DNA of 64,000 nt, taken from Volvariella volvacea V23 (Eukaryota > Basidiomycota > Agaricomycetes > Agaricales > Pluteaceae). Below the pieces are notes generated by a model. It was given only the letters and a program-made list of their open reading frames with translations, was not told where the DNA came from and searched no databases. How positions within the stretch are numbered: position 1 is the stretch's first letter; each line of letters starts with the position of its first letter. The translations under genes and the position numbers were made by a program. The DNA is taken from NCBI GenBank assembly GCA_000349905.1, contig KB722769.1:258767-322766 (forward strand). Direction: 5' to 3'. Of the stretch, positions 25,729-38,207 are shown in pieces.

Positions 25729-26622
25729 AGATGGATTGGATTCCTGTCGTCCTCCTTTTTCCCATTGGCTGCTTCATTCCCTCCACGTGCTGCAGTTAGC
25801 CATCCATTGCTCCCGGCCTGCGGTGACTGAGCACAGGAATGCTTATTTGTCGTTGTTGCACATGGCGGAGAAATACTGATCGGCAAATGGGAACCATGAT
25901 AGATCGACTCGCCGGGTCGCGATGAATTATCGTTCCCATCATACAGGAAAATCGGCTTTAATAACAGGCCTTTCTGTGAGATTTTGATTCAAATACTTTC
26001 CGGGATCACCAACTTGAAATTTGTGGGCAGGCCAAACACCATCTTGTCAGCGTTATCCACAAGTCTAAACATTTTCAGTCACTCTGACAAATTCCCTACA
26101 GGAAAGATTTCTCTCTTTGCACAACTAGTGAGCTACGACGGTAACGAAGTTCAAATGAAATTACGCTTCTCATTTCGTTGATACATATAAGGTTTGAAAT
26201 CATTACTCAATCGACTGTGCTCACGAACCGTAATGGTCTTTGTCTCTAATCGGTTTCCCATAATCTAGCCTGCATTGATCGGGCTTTCCTCCCTCTCATG
26301 GCTTCCGCTGGCATATCACAACGAGGTGGACTTCACATTGGGCAGTATTTTTCCACTTTCGCTGGCTTAGACACATCATACTAAATGTTTCATCGGAGTT
26401 TTTCGCCATCCGTCCTTAGGCATAGCACAAGGCGCATTATAGCAACACCGTTAAATTTCCGTGAGTTTAACTGACACTTCTAAACACAGTTGCCACCGCA
26501 GATCACATCCTGCATTCAGTAGACAAACGTAAATAGACCCTAGCACAATGCGGCGGATGTTGTCTGCGCAAATGCATAAAAAGGTGTGGAGTAACCACAA
26601 TTATTACCATCCACCCTCCATC
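25729..26622. other. Divergent promoter region
   Basis: About 0.9 kb between the divergently transcribed multi-TM gene (-) and P-loop NTPase gene (+); it holds both promoters. I see no clear TATA box or other gene. An in-frame upstream ATG for the NTPase lies at 26548. Confidence 0.5.
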
Positions 26623-28952
26623 ATGTCGATTCTCACTGCGAAACATTGCTTCAAGCTCGCCCGTGCAGCCCCCCTTCGCTGTTCAGCTCTTTTTCGCTTT
26701 TCTATTCCACATCACAATTCAAGAACAAACAGCAGTGCAGCGTGTCCCCCAGGCACAGAGACGGACCTCTTTCAACCACTCCGAACTGATGAAGCTTTCG
26801 ATGCGACAGACGAGAGCTATCAAACTGCTCCTATAATGACCGAGGATGCTGTGAAAGCACTAGGCACAGAGCATGCACCACAACTCGCTGCCTACGGACG
26901 CGTCCTCTCGCAAACCATCAACGGCGTTGAGCAGCAAGTCATTGATTCTAGGTTGTACATCAACAGCAATGCGCCATTCAGTGGGGTAATTTGTGGGCTT
27001 CAGGTATGCCTCATGGGTGTATATTTGTCATTTGGTACTTGACAGCATCCAGGGAACGGGAAAGAGCCACTCTACTGCCGTGCTTATGGAAAGCTGTTTG
27101 ATACAAGATGAACGCCTTGGATCTTTACCTAAGCCCCTAAGTACAGCTGTGTAAGCACTGTTACCTTCGTTCGCATCCCCAGTATATCCTTATCCTATTT
27201 CAATCTCAGTTTTCACTTCGATCCTACGGCTGGTGAGGGACAGGGGACACCGTGCGAAGCTGCCTATTTGTCTACACTCAATCCACAGCGCGGCAGAGGA
27301 GCAACTCCCCCAAAAGTCACCGTTCTTGTCCTGTTTGCTACTTTCTCGTCTTGTCGGCCCGCTTATTACTGACACTCTCCCAGGCCCTCAAGACTTGAGG
27401 AGAGGAAATATGTGTATGCTGATCTACCCAATGTAGAAATTAGACCACTTTATTTCTCCCCAACCGACATAAATAGCGAGAGGTTGTTATCTGTGATGAA
27501 ATGGTATGAAGGACAAGGTATGTACCGTTTTTTCTGATTTAGTCCAAACTTACAACACTAACGCACTTAATCATAGCTAGGGGCATTTACATGGAAGTTA
27601 TGCTCGCTATCCTTCGGGGAATGTCTACGTTCTCCTATGAAGAACTGCGCAAAAAAATGAAGGAACGTTCTCTACCGCTAACAAATAAGCAGATGTTAGA
27701 GCTTCGATTGACATTGCTGGATTCTTGTTTGAATGGCGGAAGCACAACCAATAGCGTATCCACCTACTTCGAGCCAGGCCACCTGACCATTATAGAGTGG
27801 GTGCATACTCCTTTCTAGTCGGATTTTGTTTCAAGAGTACTTCCATTTTTATCCAGCTTATCTTCACCCTTTGTGGATTCGTCATCCGCCTGCAGCTTTT
27901 TTGATCTCATCCTTTGGATGTTCCTTGAGAAAGATATTAATACTGGAAAACTCATTGGTACAACATCCCCTAGTATTTCAGATACAGAGCACTGATACGC
28001 ATCTATGATAGTGCTTGACGAGGCCCATAAGGTACAAACATCGCTCAGGCAATTTTTGGCCGTTTCTCATTCATCCAACAGTATCTGCGAGGCGATGGAG
28101 GCGGTTCGAGCAAATTCATCGACACCTTGCTCTTCGCCGTTCGAGAAAAACGACACGCCAACACTCGTATCCTCGTATCGACACAAGAACCTACCATCAT
28201 CCCACCAGGTCTTTTAGAACTAAGCTCATTTATCATTGCCCATCGTATCTCGGCTCCTAAATGGCTCCGTTACCTTTCTGATCATGTTGCTGGCGCTCAG
28301 CAAGACATCTTGCCGCAGGTAAGCGTGTTTTGAGTTCCTGACGAATTTAGGACGCTGCATTCATTGTGATTTAAATCAGCTGATTACACTTAAAACTGGT
28401 CAAGCTCTCGTGTTTTCTTCATCAGGTCTCGTAGTAAAGCCAAAGCAACAACAATTATCGGGTATTCCTGATTCCCAGCCGATGGATCAAGAAGGTGGTG
28501 GAGAGCTCACGCCCCTTGGTCAAGGATACCTATGCGTCCAAGCTCGTGCACGAGTCACCGTAGATGGGGGAAGATCTGAGCTGGCGACATCCAAGAAGAA
28601 ACGAAAACCAGTACGATTGGAGACGGCTACTAAAGAGAAAGGTTAGTTTTGGCTTAACAGCCAAGTTGATCGTATAACTCGTCTCCTTCATTCAGAAGAG
28701 GTGCAAGCGCCCACTGATGACAAGACTGTGGAACGATTCGAACCCCTTACAACAGTCCTCCAACAGGCAAAGGCAGAGGGTAGGGACAGGCTCGGATGGG
28801 GAGAAGTCTCTATGAAAGTAAGACAGGATTTCCCATCGGCCTTCAAGGGCAAATTCCGTATGTATGTGGAAGCTGCTCAAGATGCTGGGCTTGTTAATTG
28901 TGGTGGACCCAAGAGGCAATGGGTAGGACTAGCTACACCAGAAGGGAGCTGA
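26623..28952 (+). CDS. P-loop NTPase with C-terminal winged-helix-like domain (intact copy)
   Basis: Ten exons, 610 aa: 26623-27003, 27053-27150, 27210-27332, 27384-27517, 27577-27796, 27857-27957, 28012-28031, 28082-28318, 28380-28641, 28696-28952. All joins keep the frame. Walker A is GLQGTGKS (125-132), split by intron 1 just before GTGKS; Walker B is VLDEAHK (353-359), on a 20-nt exon; RILVSTQEPTIIPP looks like the sensor-type strand that follows Walker B in HerA/FtsK-type and AAA ATPases. The last ~85 residues (KFRMYVEAAQDAGLV...QWVGL) resemble a winged helix of the LOTUS/OST-HTH kind, which binds RNA; this is a pattern match only. The N-terminus after MSILTAKH is basic and hydroxylated, possibly a mitochondrial presequence. 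A start at 26548 would add 25 residues. Role unknown; two dead relatives lie upstream. Confidence 0.82.
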
Positions 28953-29637
28953 GTGCTAAACTTCCTCACTTCTGACGATTGCATTTTTATTACTGTCACT
29001 GTTCCATTGTAGTATGCACATCTTTTATTTGAATGTAGTAGGTCTATTCAATATAAACTTCGCTCACTCGTCATATGAACGGCACACCAACTACCATGAT
29101 CTATGTGTTCGCACCTACTGATCTCGCAATTCATCCGTGTAAGGTAGGTTTAAGGAAATAATGAACAAGCTCTTTGGCAGACGATTCTCACTTTTTTCAA
29201 GTTGCCATTCCTTCTTAGGTACCAATCATCGCCAAAGGTGCGGGATTTGTATTTAACAAGATTGAAAGTAGCCGCACAAGATTAAAGAGGCCTTATGCAT
29301 TTTGAAGGTGTCACTGACAATGGTCAGCATCTAGCAATGGTTCTGTGTCGCAATGAGGAAGAACCCAAGACATTGTGATGCTGTAGAATAGGCTGAGATT
29401 CCGCTGTAGACTCGGGCGAAGAGAGTGACAAATACCACTGCAAGCATAAAGAGAAAGTTTTCATCCACGAAGTCATTAATAAGTTTTCAGCAAACTAACA
29501 GCACCTTTTTGCCGCTCAATGGAGCCCATGACGAAGAAGCTGAGCTGTCGGAAAGGGCCTTACCGGCATAAAGCTCTTAGAAAATAAGGCCAAATATAAT
29601 ATCCGCTTCAAGCGCCGAAGCAGCGATCTTGACGGCG
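28953..29637. other. Intergenic region
   Basis: About 0.7 kb between the NTPase gene and the F-box gene on the same strand; AT-rich, with no supported feature. Confidence 0.5.
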
Positions 29638-31973
29638 ATGTTGGTCAACCTCGACGATGACGTCCTAGTCCACATATTTTCCTTCTTGTCTCCGCCGCAA
29701 ATTCTACTACTGAGACAGGTGGGCAGCGTTACTCACTTGGTCTCCAAACTGGCCCCAGTAACATAGGAAATGTCGTTGCGGAACCCTCGTTTAAACCAAT
29801 CGCCAACGATGCTCCGCCGCTTGTTTAGGCATGCAAGAGGATCTATGGTATTTCGAAACTGGCCATCGTGTGGCTGAATGCCTATCGTGCCCATATAATT
29901 GCCAATGGCTTTCCATCTTCCCTTCCTCATAATCGTCTAGACACACAACCAGATGCTAGCGAACTCGAGCGGCAAACCCTGAAGGACTATCGCGTCTCTA
30001 TTTCATGGCTTACAATGCTAGCTCGCAACAAACCTCCCGATTACCAAAGGGTGCTGAAATACGAGCTTGCTTCCTCTGGTGCACCCATACACAGCATTCA
30101 CTGGATCAAAGGGCCCATCGGATGGTCCAGAAGGATGTTTGTGACCATCTCACAGAGTGTGTGGTTAACAATCACGGTATGGGAACTCCCAAGGACTCCG
30201 GATGGTGTATCGCAACCCCGGAAATGCGCTGTTTGGTCACCCAGAGGAGCAATCTTTCGACGGCTTTGCATGAACAGTGAGTGGAACGGCGGTCCTGATG
30301 ACGGACTGTTGGCTGTCTTATTTCATGATGGGTAAGTGTTTTAAACCGAAAGATGCATTGGCCGTGATCTAATGGCAACTTAGTGCTGAGTACCATGTTG
30401 AGATCTTACAATTAAGTATTGAGATCGGGTCCTCAACGTCTGGGAGCGCCAATGGTTTAAAGGACACAGAAGACCTCATTCAACTCAGGAGCATCAAGTC
30501 CATCCCCACGAAATTTAGTCCTACCGCCATGAAGGGAAATCTATTGGCCGTCAGCAATGAGGTTGCACAGACAACGATTTGGGATTGGAAGAATGACTTG
30601 TGCGCAAATTTGCAACATCCCACGGAGCTTGGTGGTATCTGGCAGGTCCGTTCTATTCCACTCTGCGCCATAGAATGCTGAATATAGCCATCGTGTACAT
30701 ATTTTAGAACGATCACTGCCTTGAAGTAGCGTTCACGCATCAAAGCGTTCTGGTTGTTCGTGCACGCTCGGTCCACCTGTTTCCTAGCCCAATACTACGC
30801 TCCCCCGAAATTGGCCCTATTACGTATCAACCAATTGCGCAGTGTTCTTTCGGGTGGATTGAAAGTGTATCAATTTCTTTATCTCCCACAGTTCGCACGA
30901 TACACGGAAGCTGGCCAGAACAGGTACAACCAGGTAGCATCCAAATCCTGATCCGGGCAGAACGTGATAACGCCTGGGAATCGGATTTGCACACACTTCG
31001 ACTATACACTATTCAACCGAATGCCGAGTATCGCCAGGAAGACTCCGATATCTCCATCGCGTCGAATGAATTAGAAAATGCAGAACCGGGCCCAGTTCCC
31101 TCTGTCGATGAATCCCAGCCATCGGTACCCCAGTCTAATGTTCCCTATCTCTTCCCGCCCATCCTGACTGCAGAAGTTCATTCCACCCATGGGCCTCTTC
31201 GGCTAGCCGATGTCTTCCTTGGATCGTACGGCACGGCATTTTGGATCCAGCCTCAGGATCGGTCTGCGAGCGGTCTCATATGGGGTTACCACGACGAGCT
31301 TCAGCACCAACAACTCCACGACCAAGTTCACGCACAGGTTCAGGCAAATCTAAAGACGCAGTACCGTCGAACTAGGCAGAAACACAAAAGCCGGATGGGG
31401 AGGATGAGTGACTCGCATATTGGACTTGTGAGTAGTGAAGCGGTGTGGGGGTTTGGGTTAGGAGCAGGAGTTATAGGCGAGGGTGCGGACCTCGGTTCGG
31501 AAGATGAAGGTCTCGAAGAGGATTGGGTACGGTATACTGGACAATGTGAAAGTCTAGTATCTACGATTTTCCCTGGCGTTTTGGCTGGCGGGTTACTCGG
31601 AAGTGCAGCGGAGAAGCAACGATCGACGTTATCGCCTATCGGGAGGCAGCGTAGTCGGGAGTTCGAATTGCTGGGTCGTGAGAGAACGAAAAGAGGTGCT
31701 AATGGTGAACGGAATGGGCTATACGAGGATGGGGTCTTGAGGGCTAAAGAAATTGATAGGATGCTGGACGAACGTGAGGATTACGGAGTTAGCTTGCCAA
31801 AAATGAATGGCCGAGCTATGCACCGCCGGAGCGCCAGCCACGCGATGGGAATAAGCGGAAGACCTGTAATCCAGAACGCTTTGAATGACTGGACCGCACT
31901 CGACTATGATGAGGAGATGGGAAGGGTTATCTTGGGTTCACGTTCGGGGAGTGTGACTGTTATTGAGCTCTAG
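29638..31973 (+). CDS. F-box protein with WD/beta-propeller-like C-terminal half
   Basis: Four exons, 703 aa: 29638-29718, 29829-30331, 30384-30645, 30708-31973. The first exon encodes the start of an F-box (LDDDVLVHIFSFLSPPQILLLRQ); the 110-nt intron joins it to ACKRIYGISKLAIVWLNAY, completing the domain. F-box proteins dock on Skp1 and hand substrates to an SCF ubiquitin ligase. The middle has strand-like repeats such as VWELP, KGNLLAVSNEVAQTTIWDWKND and QSVLVVRARSVHLFPSP, suggesting an irregular beta-propeller, and the last residues (LDYDEEMGRVILGSRSGSVTVIEL) resemble a closing WD blade. A disordered, charged stretch sits at about residues 430-600. First of five F-box-type genes in 11.6 kb. 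Substrate unknown. Confidence 0.82.
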
Positions 31974-32159
31974 AGGTATTTACCTGGTGGGTCGTCGAAT
32001 CTGGATGCATTTTGATTCTGGAGATACATACTCGACTTCCATAGAGTCCGTAAGCTTGATGTAAAGAGCTGTACGATATGGTACGAAAGGAGAAATGACG
32101 TTAAATGCACGGGATTCAGCTTATTGATTCAGCATTCCCACGCATCGGTGTCCTTGACA

Positions 32160-33640
32160 ATGACCCTCATCTATGGCCAGGAGATACCGGGAGAAATAGT
32201 CGATTCCACCGTCGGCCACCTCGTTGGGGATGCTTCTGCACTTCGGGCATGTAGCCTCGTCTGTCGGTTCTTCACTCCATCCTCCCAAAGATATCTATTC
32301 TCCCGTCTATCCATCACACGGTCGCGCAGCTCAGTCATTCGCCCATCCCAGCCACCTGAAGTACAAGATTATTGCCATTACTTCAGGAAGCTGCTCGAAG
32401 ATGTCCACATGCGCTTGAAGCACGTCCAGTCTTTGTCGCTTCAAGCCTCGGGGCATCAGTCCAGCGTTCCGGTTATTATCCCACTCTTGGACCGAATGAT
32501 CAACTTGAAGCGGGTGGTACTCGATTGCTTTGGTTACGAACCGGATAACGAGGAACTCGTTCGTCTGTGTTGCAAGCCCACGGTCACATATGCAAAGGTG
32601 TTCGCATACCCGGGCAATACCTCCGCCAATGTATTTCCCTCCAACAACTGTCCATTTTGAACTCACAGCTTGCACCGTTGGAACCTTCAGAAGCTGCAAT
32701 CACTCCCATATCACTCAAGTCCCTCTATATCGCTGCACACCATAACGACCGGACTTATGATTGGCTGGCAAGTCCGTTGTGCCCCGTCAGCTTCAAGGAT
32801 CTTGTCGCTCTTGGAGTTGGAATGAATGATTGGACAGACTTCACTCGCTGTACCATGCCTCTCATTCGAATGTCATCATCCATAGAGGTGCTGGCGATGA
32901 AACTACCTGACCAATGTTCGTCCAGTTTTCTTGCGTTCCCCTATGCTCTCATGGTCAATCTATTCAGCGATAGGATTGGGGAGTGCCAGCAGTGCATCAC
33001 CGCCTTTACTTCATTTAAACTTGCTGCTACGCCTGACCTGCTTTACGTTTTCCGTCTGCGATCGATTCGACGAAGGCTTGCTTAGCATCTTATGGATTAT
33101 ATCTCAACTGTCCGAAGCGCCTCTTCAGAACAACTTGAAAGAGCTCCAAATATGGATTTACAACGAACACGGCGTTGTAAATCGAACACTCACTAGCCAT
33201 CTGGACACCGATGTCTGGAGCCAGCAATGGATGCGATTAGACAAAACCCTTTCGAACCCTAAATTCAGCAACTTACAAGACGTATACATTGATGTATCAA
33301 GAACTGACAACCGTAGAAGATACTCCAACCTGATTCCCTTGTCCATGCCAAAAACAGCAAAAACGAAGCGTCTTCACATCGCTAACGTCATTCCAGATAT
33401 ACGTGAGTTCTTTTTGTTAGCCTGGCTTTGCTATCCTATTGAACGACTCTAGCTTCAAGCTGGCGCTATGCATACACTGAATTTCCTACGGCATTAGGTA
33501 TTCGGATTTTGAATGAGGATTTTCAAGAACGCATTGTTGCTGTCAGGCGATGGGGAGAGCGTGTCTTGATCGGAATTGTAGAAGTTCCGGTGCCCTCTCG
33601 TTCAAACTTTATTCGATTCCAGGGCAGATATCCGTTATAA
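32160..33640 (+). CDS. F-box protein, paralogue of 36010-37426, damaged or re-spliced
   Basis: The N-terminus (EIPGEIVDSTVGHLVGDASAL) is an F-box followed by ACSLVCRFFTPSSQRYLFSRLSI, closely related to the inverted gene at 36010-37426. Near 32610-32625 the homologous reading frame shifts: upstream reads TVTYAKVFAYPG in one frame, downstream QYLRQCISLQQLSILNSQL in another. Two readings are possible: a pseudogene with one frameshift, or a working gene in which 32598-32668 (GTGTTC...CTCACAG, 71 nt) is spliced out, which restores the frame and gives 435 aa from 32160-32597, 32669-32915, 32968-33402, 33453-33640. That segment is coding in the paralogue. The C-terminal exons match the paralogue (LKELQIWI, NEDFQERIVAVRR). 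Coordinates assume the spliced version. Confidence 0.6.
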
Positions 33641-33984
33641 TCTGGGGGGTATACTGGAGTAGCTTGCTCAAGCAATTCCAGACGGCAGTGCGAACCCCGA
33701 ACACTTGAATCGTGATTTGCGCCACTTTTTACACCCTTTTGAGACTCGCAGTCTAAAAAGGTCCTGAGCTTGGCCTGAACTTTGTTCAATGATTCAAGTA
33801 CTCTTTGAGATTTAAACGTGTTTAGGGATAGAGGTGTCGTTGATTCAACCCTCTAGCTAACCAGACGGTGGAGAAATCTATTTATTCCGTCAAAAGCGGC
33901 AGTAGTGTGTCGGCACTTTCCAGGTCTTTAGATCTCCGATTTTTCTTTGGCGGTCCGCGTCTTCTGAGTTCCCACTCCTACCAC

Positions 33985-35748
33985 ATGTCAGAGGTTCAAG
34001 TTGATCGACAGTTTAATGAGGGCCAGCTCAATGCTCCTCATGCTGAAGAATTAGATTGTTTATCCATTCATAACTCCCGTGTTCCTATCTCTCGACTTCC
34101 GCCAGAATTACTACTCGAAATTCTGAACATCTACAAGCATGGTATCGAAGAGGCAGACAGGCGACGAGTAACTTCTCAATCCCGCCCTTACGGACCCTGG
34201 GACTATACCTATAGCTGGATCGTGGTGACCCACGTTTGCTCTTACTGGAGGTCTGTGACCCTTAGTTCACCAGGATTCTGGTCGACAATCTGCATGCCGT
34301 CCACAACAACTTCCGTTGATTGGATCCACGAGCTCCTCAGCAGATCACAATCAGCAACGCTATCGTTCCTTTCCCTCCAGATATCGATTAGCCAGGGGGA
34401 AATATCTGCCGTCAATCATCCCTCCCATCTCCTATGTCACAATGGAGGTCTGCGACCTACCCGGCGTCTGCGTCTATTGCTCTATGCAAATGACGACAGC
34501 AATCCACCCCAAGACCTATCGCTCTCTAACTCCTCTGTGTCTAGTTTCGATGCTCTAGAGGAGATCACAATCCACGATTATACTCTCTACTACACATCAT
34601 TTCAATTACTTTCTCAGGTTTTCGCACCCCGTGCTTCCAATCTGCAATCGTTATCTCTACGGGGTTATCCTTGGGATTCTCATGATTGGAGTGGCTCAGA
34701 TTACCCGAACGTTACCTGGAACACTTTCCTCCGAACACTAGCCTCACTCCGGCAGCTTCGCCACCTTGATCTCTCTTACACCTTTGTCCATCTCGACGAC
34801 GAGGGAGCAACCGAGGTCGTTCCCATCCATTTTCCACGACTTCAAACCCTTGTTCTGCATTTAGACAAGATAAAGCATTACACCCGATTCATCAAGTCAA
34901 TTTCCATTCCGCCAACTACGAGGGTTGACATTACACCATTTTGGTATATCAATAGAGATGCGACCTTGGTCGATCTTTTCAAAGGCCTATCTGAAAGCTT
35001 TGACCGCCACTCCAAATACGCATTACTCAATGCCACGCATAGCGAGCGCTCTTCTTTGAACCAGAATCAAAGTTTTCACGGGGCTGAATTGACTCTATAC
35101 CAGTACTCTTTATCTCCGACTTTAAGTGTAGCCCTCGACATCAATTCCAAGGCCGTCGCCTCAACCCCGGGCTACTACACCAACATTCAACCCCAAAGGG
35201 ACCATTCGTGTAATATTTCATGCAGATTCTTCACCACTCCAGTCCCGTCGCCCTTTCTTTTCCCAGGCATAGTAGAGCATCTGCAAACTCTTGTCTCAGC
35301 TCATCACTTCCGATCCATACACCTCTCATACAAGAATAGGAAATTCTCACAATTGATCGTCCATGCCTTCTCCGGCTTCAGAGAGTTGCGAACCCTCACC
35401 ATTGTTTCTTATTCTTCGTTCCTTCCTGCTCTCAGCTCCGGTATCCCTGATTGCAATTGCACAGAATATGACGACCAACATGGGGTAGATTCTCTTCACC
35501 ATGAGCTGTTATGCCAGACCTGCAGGGCGTTCCTTTTGTCGTACTTTGCGGTCCTGCAGAGGTTGGTCTATCTTGGACTCCCAGATCAAGAGCTGAGGCA
35601 AGAGGAGAAGAAGCATTTGAAACGGATATTGTGGTACTTCAGTGCTGCGGGACGGATGATGCAGAGATTGGAGTTCAGGGGTTGGGTTCACGTTCCAATT
35701 TACGAATTTAAGTCATTATGTGGCAGCGTATTATGGACAGAAGGATGA
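33985..35748 (+). CDS. F-box protein, single exon, 587 aa
   Basis: Intronless frame starting at ATG 33985 (MSEVQVDRQ); the frame is open 39 codons further upstream but without an ATG. The F-box reads ISRLPPELLLEILNIY...WIVVTHVCSYWRSVTLSSPGFWSTI (about 34-107), the layout I remember for the expanded Agaricomycete F-box family, where a variable insert separates the two halves. The remainder carries irregular leucine-rich segments (ASNLQSLSLRGY, LRQLRHLDLSYTF, FRELRTLTIVSY, LQRLVYLGLPDQ) suited to substrate binding in an SCF ubiquitin ligase. It sits between the two inverted paralogues at 32160-33640 and 36010-37426 but belongs to a different subfamily. Intact. Confidence 0.88.
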   Translation: MSEVQVDRQFNEGQLNAPHAEELDCLSIHNSRVPISRLPPELLLEILNIYKHGIEEADRRRVTSQSRPYGPWDYTYSWIVVTHVCSYWRSVTLSSPGFWSTICMPSTTTSVDWIHELLSRSQSATLSFLSLQISISQGEISAVNHPSHLLCHNGGLRPTRRLRLLLYANDDSNPPQDLSLSNSSVSSFDALEEITIHDYTLYYTSFQLLSQVFAPRASNLQSLSLRGYPWDSHDWSGSDYPNVTWNTFLRTLASLRQLRHLDLSYTFVHLDDEGATEVVPIHFPRLQTLVLHLDKIKHYTRFIKSISIPPTTRVDITPFWYINRDATLVDLFKGLSESFDRHSKYALLNATHSERSSLNQNQSFHGAELTLYQYSLSPTLSVALDINSKAVASTPGYYTNIQPQRDHSCNISCRFFTTPVPSPFLFPGIVEHLQTLVSAHHFRSIHLSYKNRKFSQLIVHAFSGFRELRTLTIVSYSSFLPALSSGIPDCNCTEYDDQHGVDSLHHELLCQTCRAFLLSYFAVLQRLVYLGLPDQELRQEEKKHLKRILWYFSAAGRMMQRLEFRGWVHVPIYEFKSLCGSVLWTEG

Positions 35749-36009
35749 ACATAATATAGCACTTGTTGTTAGCCCCCAATGAATACCATAGAAAATTATG
35801 ATTCAATTATGCTATTGATTCATTGAATGAACTTCGGGAAATCCCAAAGGTAAGCTGTTTGAATTTAGTTTTACAGACGATGTGTCGAAATATAGCCAAT
35901 TCGATCGTAACGACACTTCAGACTTCAGAGTCGAGGTGTTGCTATCATGCTGTATCTATAAGCAAGGTAACCGCAAAAGAAATAATGTTGTCATATTCCA
36001 AGTCAAAGT

Positions 36010-37426
36010 TTAGGTATATGAAGTAGGAGCATCAAAGAATGCTTTTGCCTGTTGCCGTACGGCTAGAATTCGCTCCTCGAAGTCTTCACTCAGAGTAGAA
36101 GACGTATAGCATCGCGCTGGCGCCAAGCTAGAATTCTTTCAATGATATATCATCCGAAATATCAGGAGCTAACTCACATTGATCTTGCATGGAGTCAACA
36201 ACATAGAGTGCTCTTCGCTGTCTTGTTTTTTGCATGAGTCCATAAATCGAATTGAGGAAGAACTCTGGATAGATAACTCTCGATATGTCGAAAAACACGT
36301 GCTGTAAATTGTCGAATTTGGAACTCGAAAGTACATCGTCCAGTCTCTCCCAATGTCTGCTCCAGGTTTCGAAATGGTCGTCGTTTTGCGCATTTTCACT
36401 ATCATCGCTGTTATGTATCCAGATCTGCAGCTCCGTAAGGTGGTTGTTGGCGGGAAGTTTAGAAAGCTGGGCTACGACCCATGAGATCATGGTAACATTT
36501 TCCTCGGGCATTTCGAAAAATGACAACGTAAGGCACGTCAGACACGGTAGCAGATCCAGGTCCAATAGTGGAAGCGTATCACCGTCGAAATCTCCTAGTG
36601 GCTTTGTAACTTATACAAGTCACTGGTTAAGCAAAGCAATATATAAGCACATTGACTTACATTGGTAAGAAGGCTTAACCGCCAACACCTCTACTGATGT
36701 AGACAGCCGGACAAGAGGTATCGCACATCCGACGAAGTCTCCCTCATAAGCTGTTCCAATACCAAGGGCGTTCAAATTGCGAAAGTTGACAGGACAGCGC
36801 GGACTTTGCAACCAATCGTAGGTGTCACGATTTCCAAGCACAAAAATAAGGAAAGACTTTGGAGCGACTTGAAGGGATGACGGCTCGAGCTCAGAAGCTT
36901 CTGGAGGGGCGATATTTGCGTTGAGGATGGCGAGGTTCTGCAGAGAGGCGCATCCGCGAAGGAAATCTGCCGGAACACCATCGCCACCGAACATAGAGAT
37001 ATGGGTCACCGTAGGCTTGGAGCATAGTTGTAAAAGTTTTTTATCGTCTGGCGAGTAGCCAAAGCAGTTTAAAACCATTCGGTTCAAGTTGACCAGCCGC
37101 TGCAGGATGGTGGTGATAATCACGGTACAGGACTTGTCGCCGGAAACTTGTAAAGACAAGGACCGGATATACTGGAGCTGCATTGGGATATCCCTGAGCA
37201 ATCTTGTATAGTGATCGACATAGTATTTTGTTGCACCCGGTGAGCCGATATCTGAATCGCACGCCCGTACGATGGATAACCGATGGAAGAGATGCCGCTG
37301 AGAGGATGGAGTGAAAGATCTGCAAACGAGGCTGCACGCACGAAGGGTAGCCGCATCGCCCGCGAGATGAGCGAGGATCAACTCGACAAGTTCTTCTGGT
37401 ATCTCCCTGGCGGAAAGGAGCACCAT
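36010..37426 (-). CDS. F-box protein, intact inverted paralogue of 32160-33640
   Basis: Three exons, 428 aa: 37426-36661, 36591-36178, 36116-36010. Acceptors were chosen by frame and by matching the paralogue: using the nearest CTAG at intron 1 would create a stop, while GGAG five bases on continues as YFDGDTLPLL. The F-box is REIPEELVELILAHLAGDAATLRACSL (about 7-50) with FTPSSQRHLFHRLSI after it. Leucine-rich segments include ASLQNLAILNANIAPPE and LLPCLTCLTLSF, plus LTELQIWIHN. A likely SCF substrate receptor. Convergent with the F-box gene ending at 35748, only 261 bases away. It keeps as exon the stretch that may have become an intron in its sister gene. Confidence 0.82.
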
Positions 37427-38207
37427 CTCGCTGGCACCCTCGGCGTTGATGTCAAAGTCTGGCGTGAAGCGTAAGCAAGGCCAAACTCAAAAACTGACTC
37501 GTCTTGCAACGCAATCCACCGGATCGCGTCGCGCACTGGCACAGCACTCTATAAAATACAAGCGACAATATGCCATATCAGTAATGGCATTCGGGAAACT
37601 CATCGCAGATTTTGGAGAACTCTTGAATCACCCCTGGCCAATCATAACAATAGGCATCACAGCACCAGACACCTTTCTCAGGGCGTTCGGCAGTTGATAT
37701 CGCAATCTGTCGTCTAATCGAGAGTCGACGATGACGTTGGGTATCTCTTGTCCAGACAATAAAAGCATCTTGTGGTGGTGAGCTGAGGATCAAACATCGT
37801 GTTCATGATGAGCACAGCCAAACTCAACATGCTAGGTTTCTACCATGGTAGGTCCCATGCACACATCAACGCTGCTCGCAATGAAGACAACAATCCAAGT
37901 CCAAGTACTAGTAGCAGCATATACGTATACCTAAGGACACAGCGAGCAGCCAGCTGATAAGCGAGATTCGGCGAGTATACACGAAAAATGAAACAAATCG
38001 AAAGCATGGTGCATGTATGTATGTACGTAGGTCAGCGCAGGTCATATACAAAAGCTAAGCCCTGGGGCAGGAGAGGGTGGTAGGAGTGGAGAGAATATGT
38101 AACTAATAGTAGTAGCACGAGCAGCAAGTATCAACAGCATTAAGCACCCGCAACACCCTCCCTCCCCCCTCCTCTCCTCAACCACAAAACCACAACGCCA
38201 CCCTCCC
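37427..38207. other. Intergenic region
   Basis: About 0.8 kb between two minus-strand F-box genes: promoter of the gene starting at 37426 and 3' UTR of the one ending at 38208. A short ATGT repeat (GCATGTATGTATGTACGTAGG) occurs near 38010. Nothing else seen. Confidence 0.5.

Noticed and set aside
36592..36660. CTAG five bases earlier as acceptor of intron 1 in the F-box gene at 36010-37426
   Set aside because: It creates an immediate TGA at the junction; the next AG keeps the frame and the homology.
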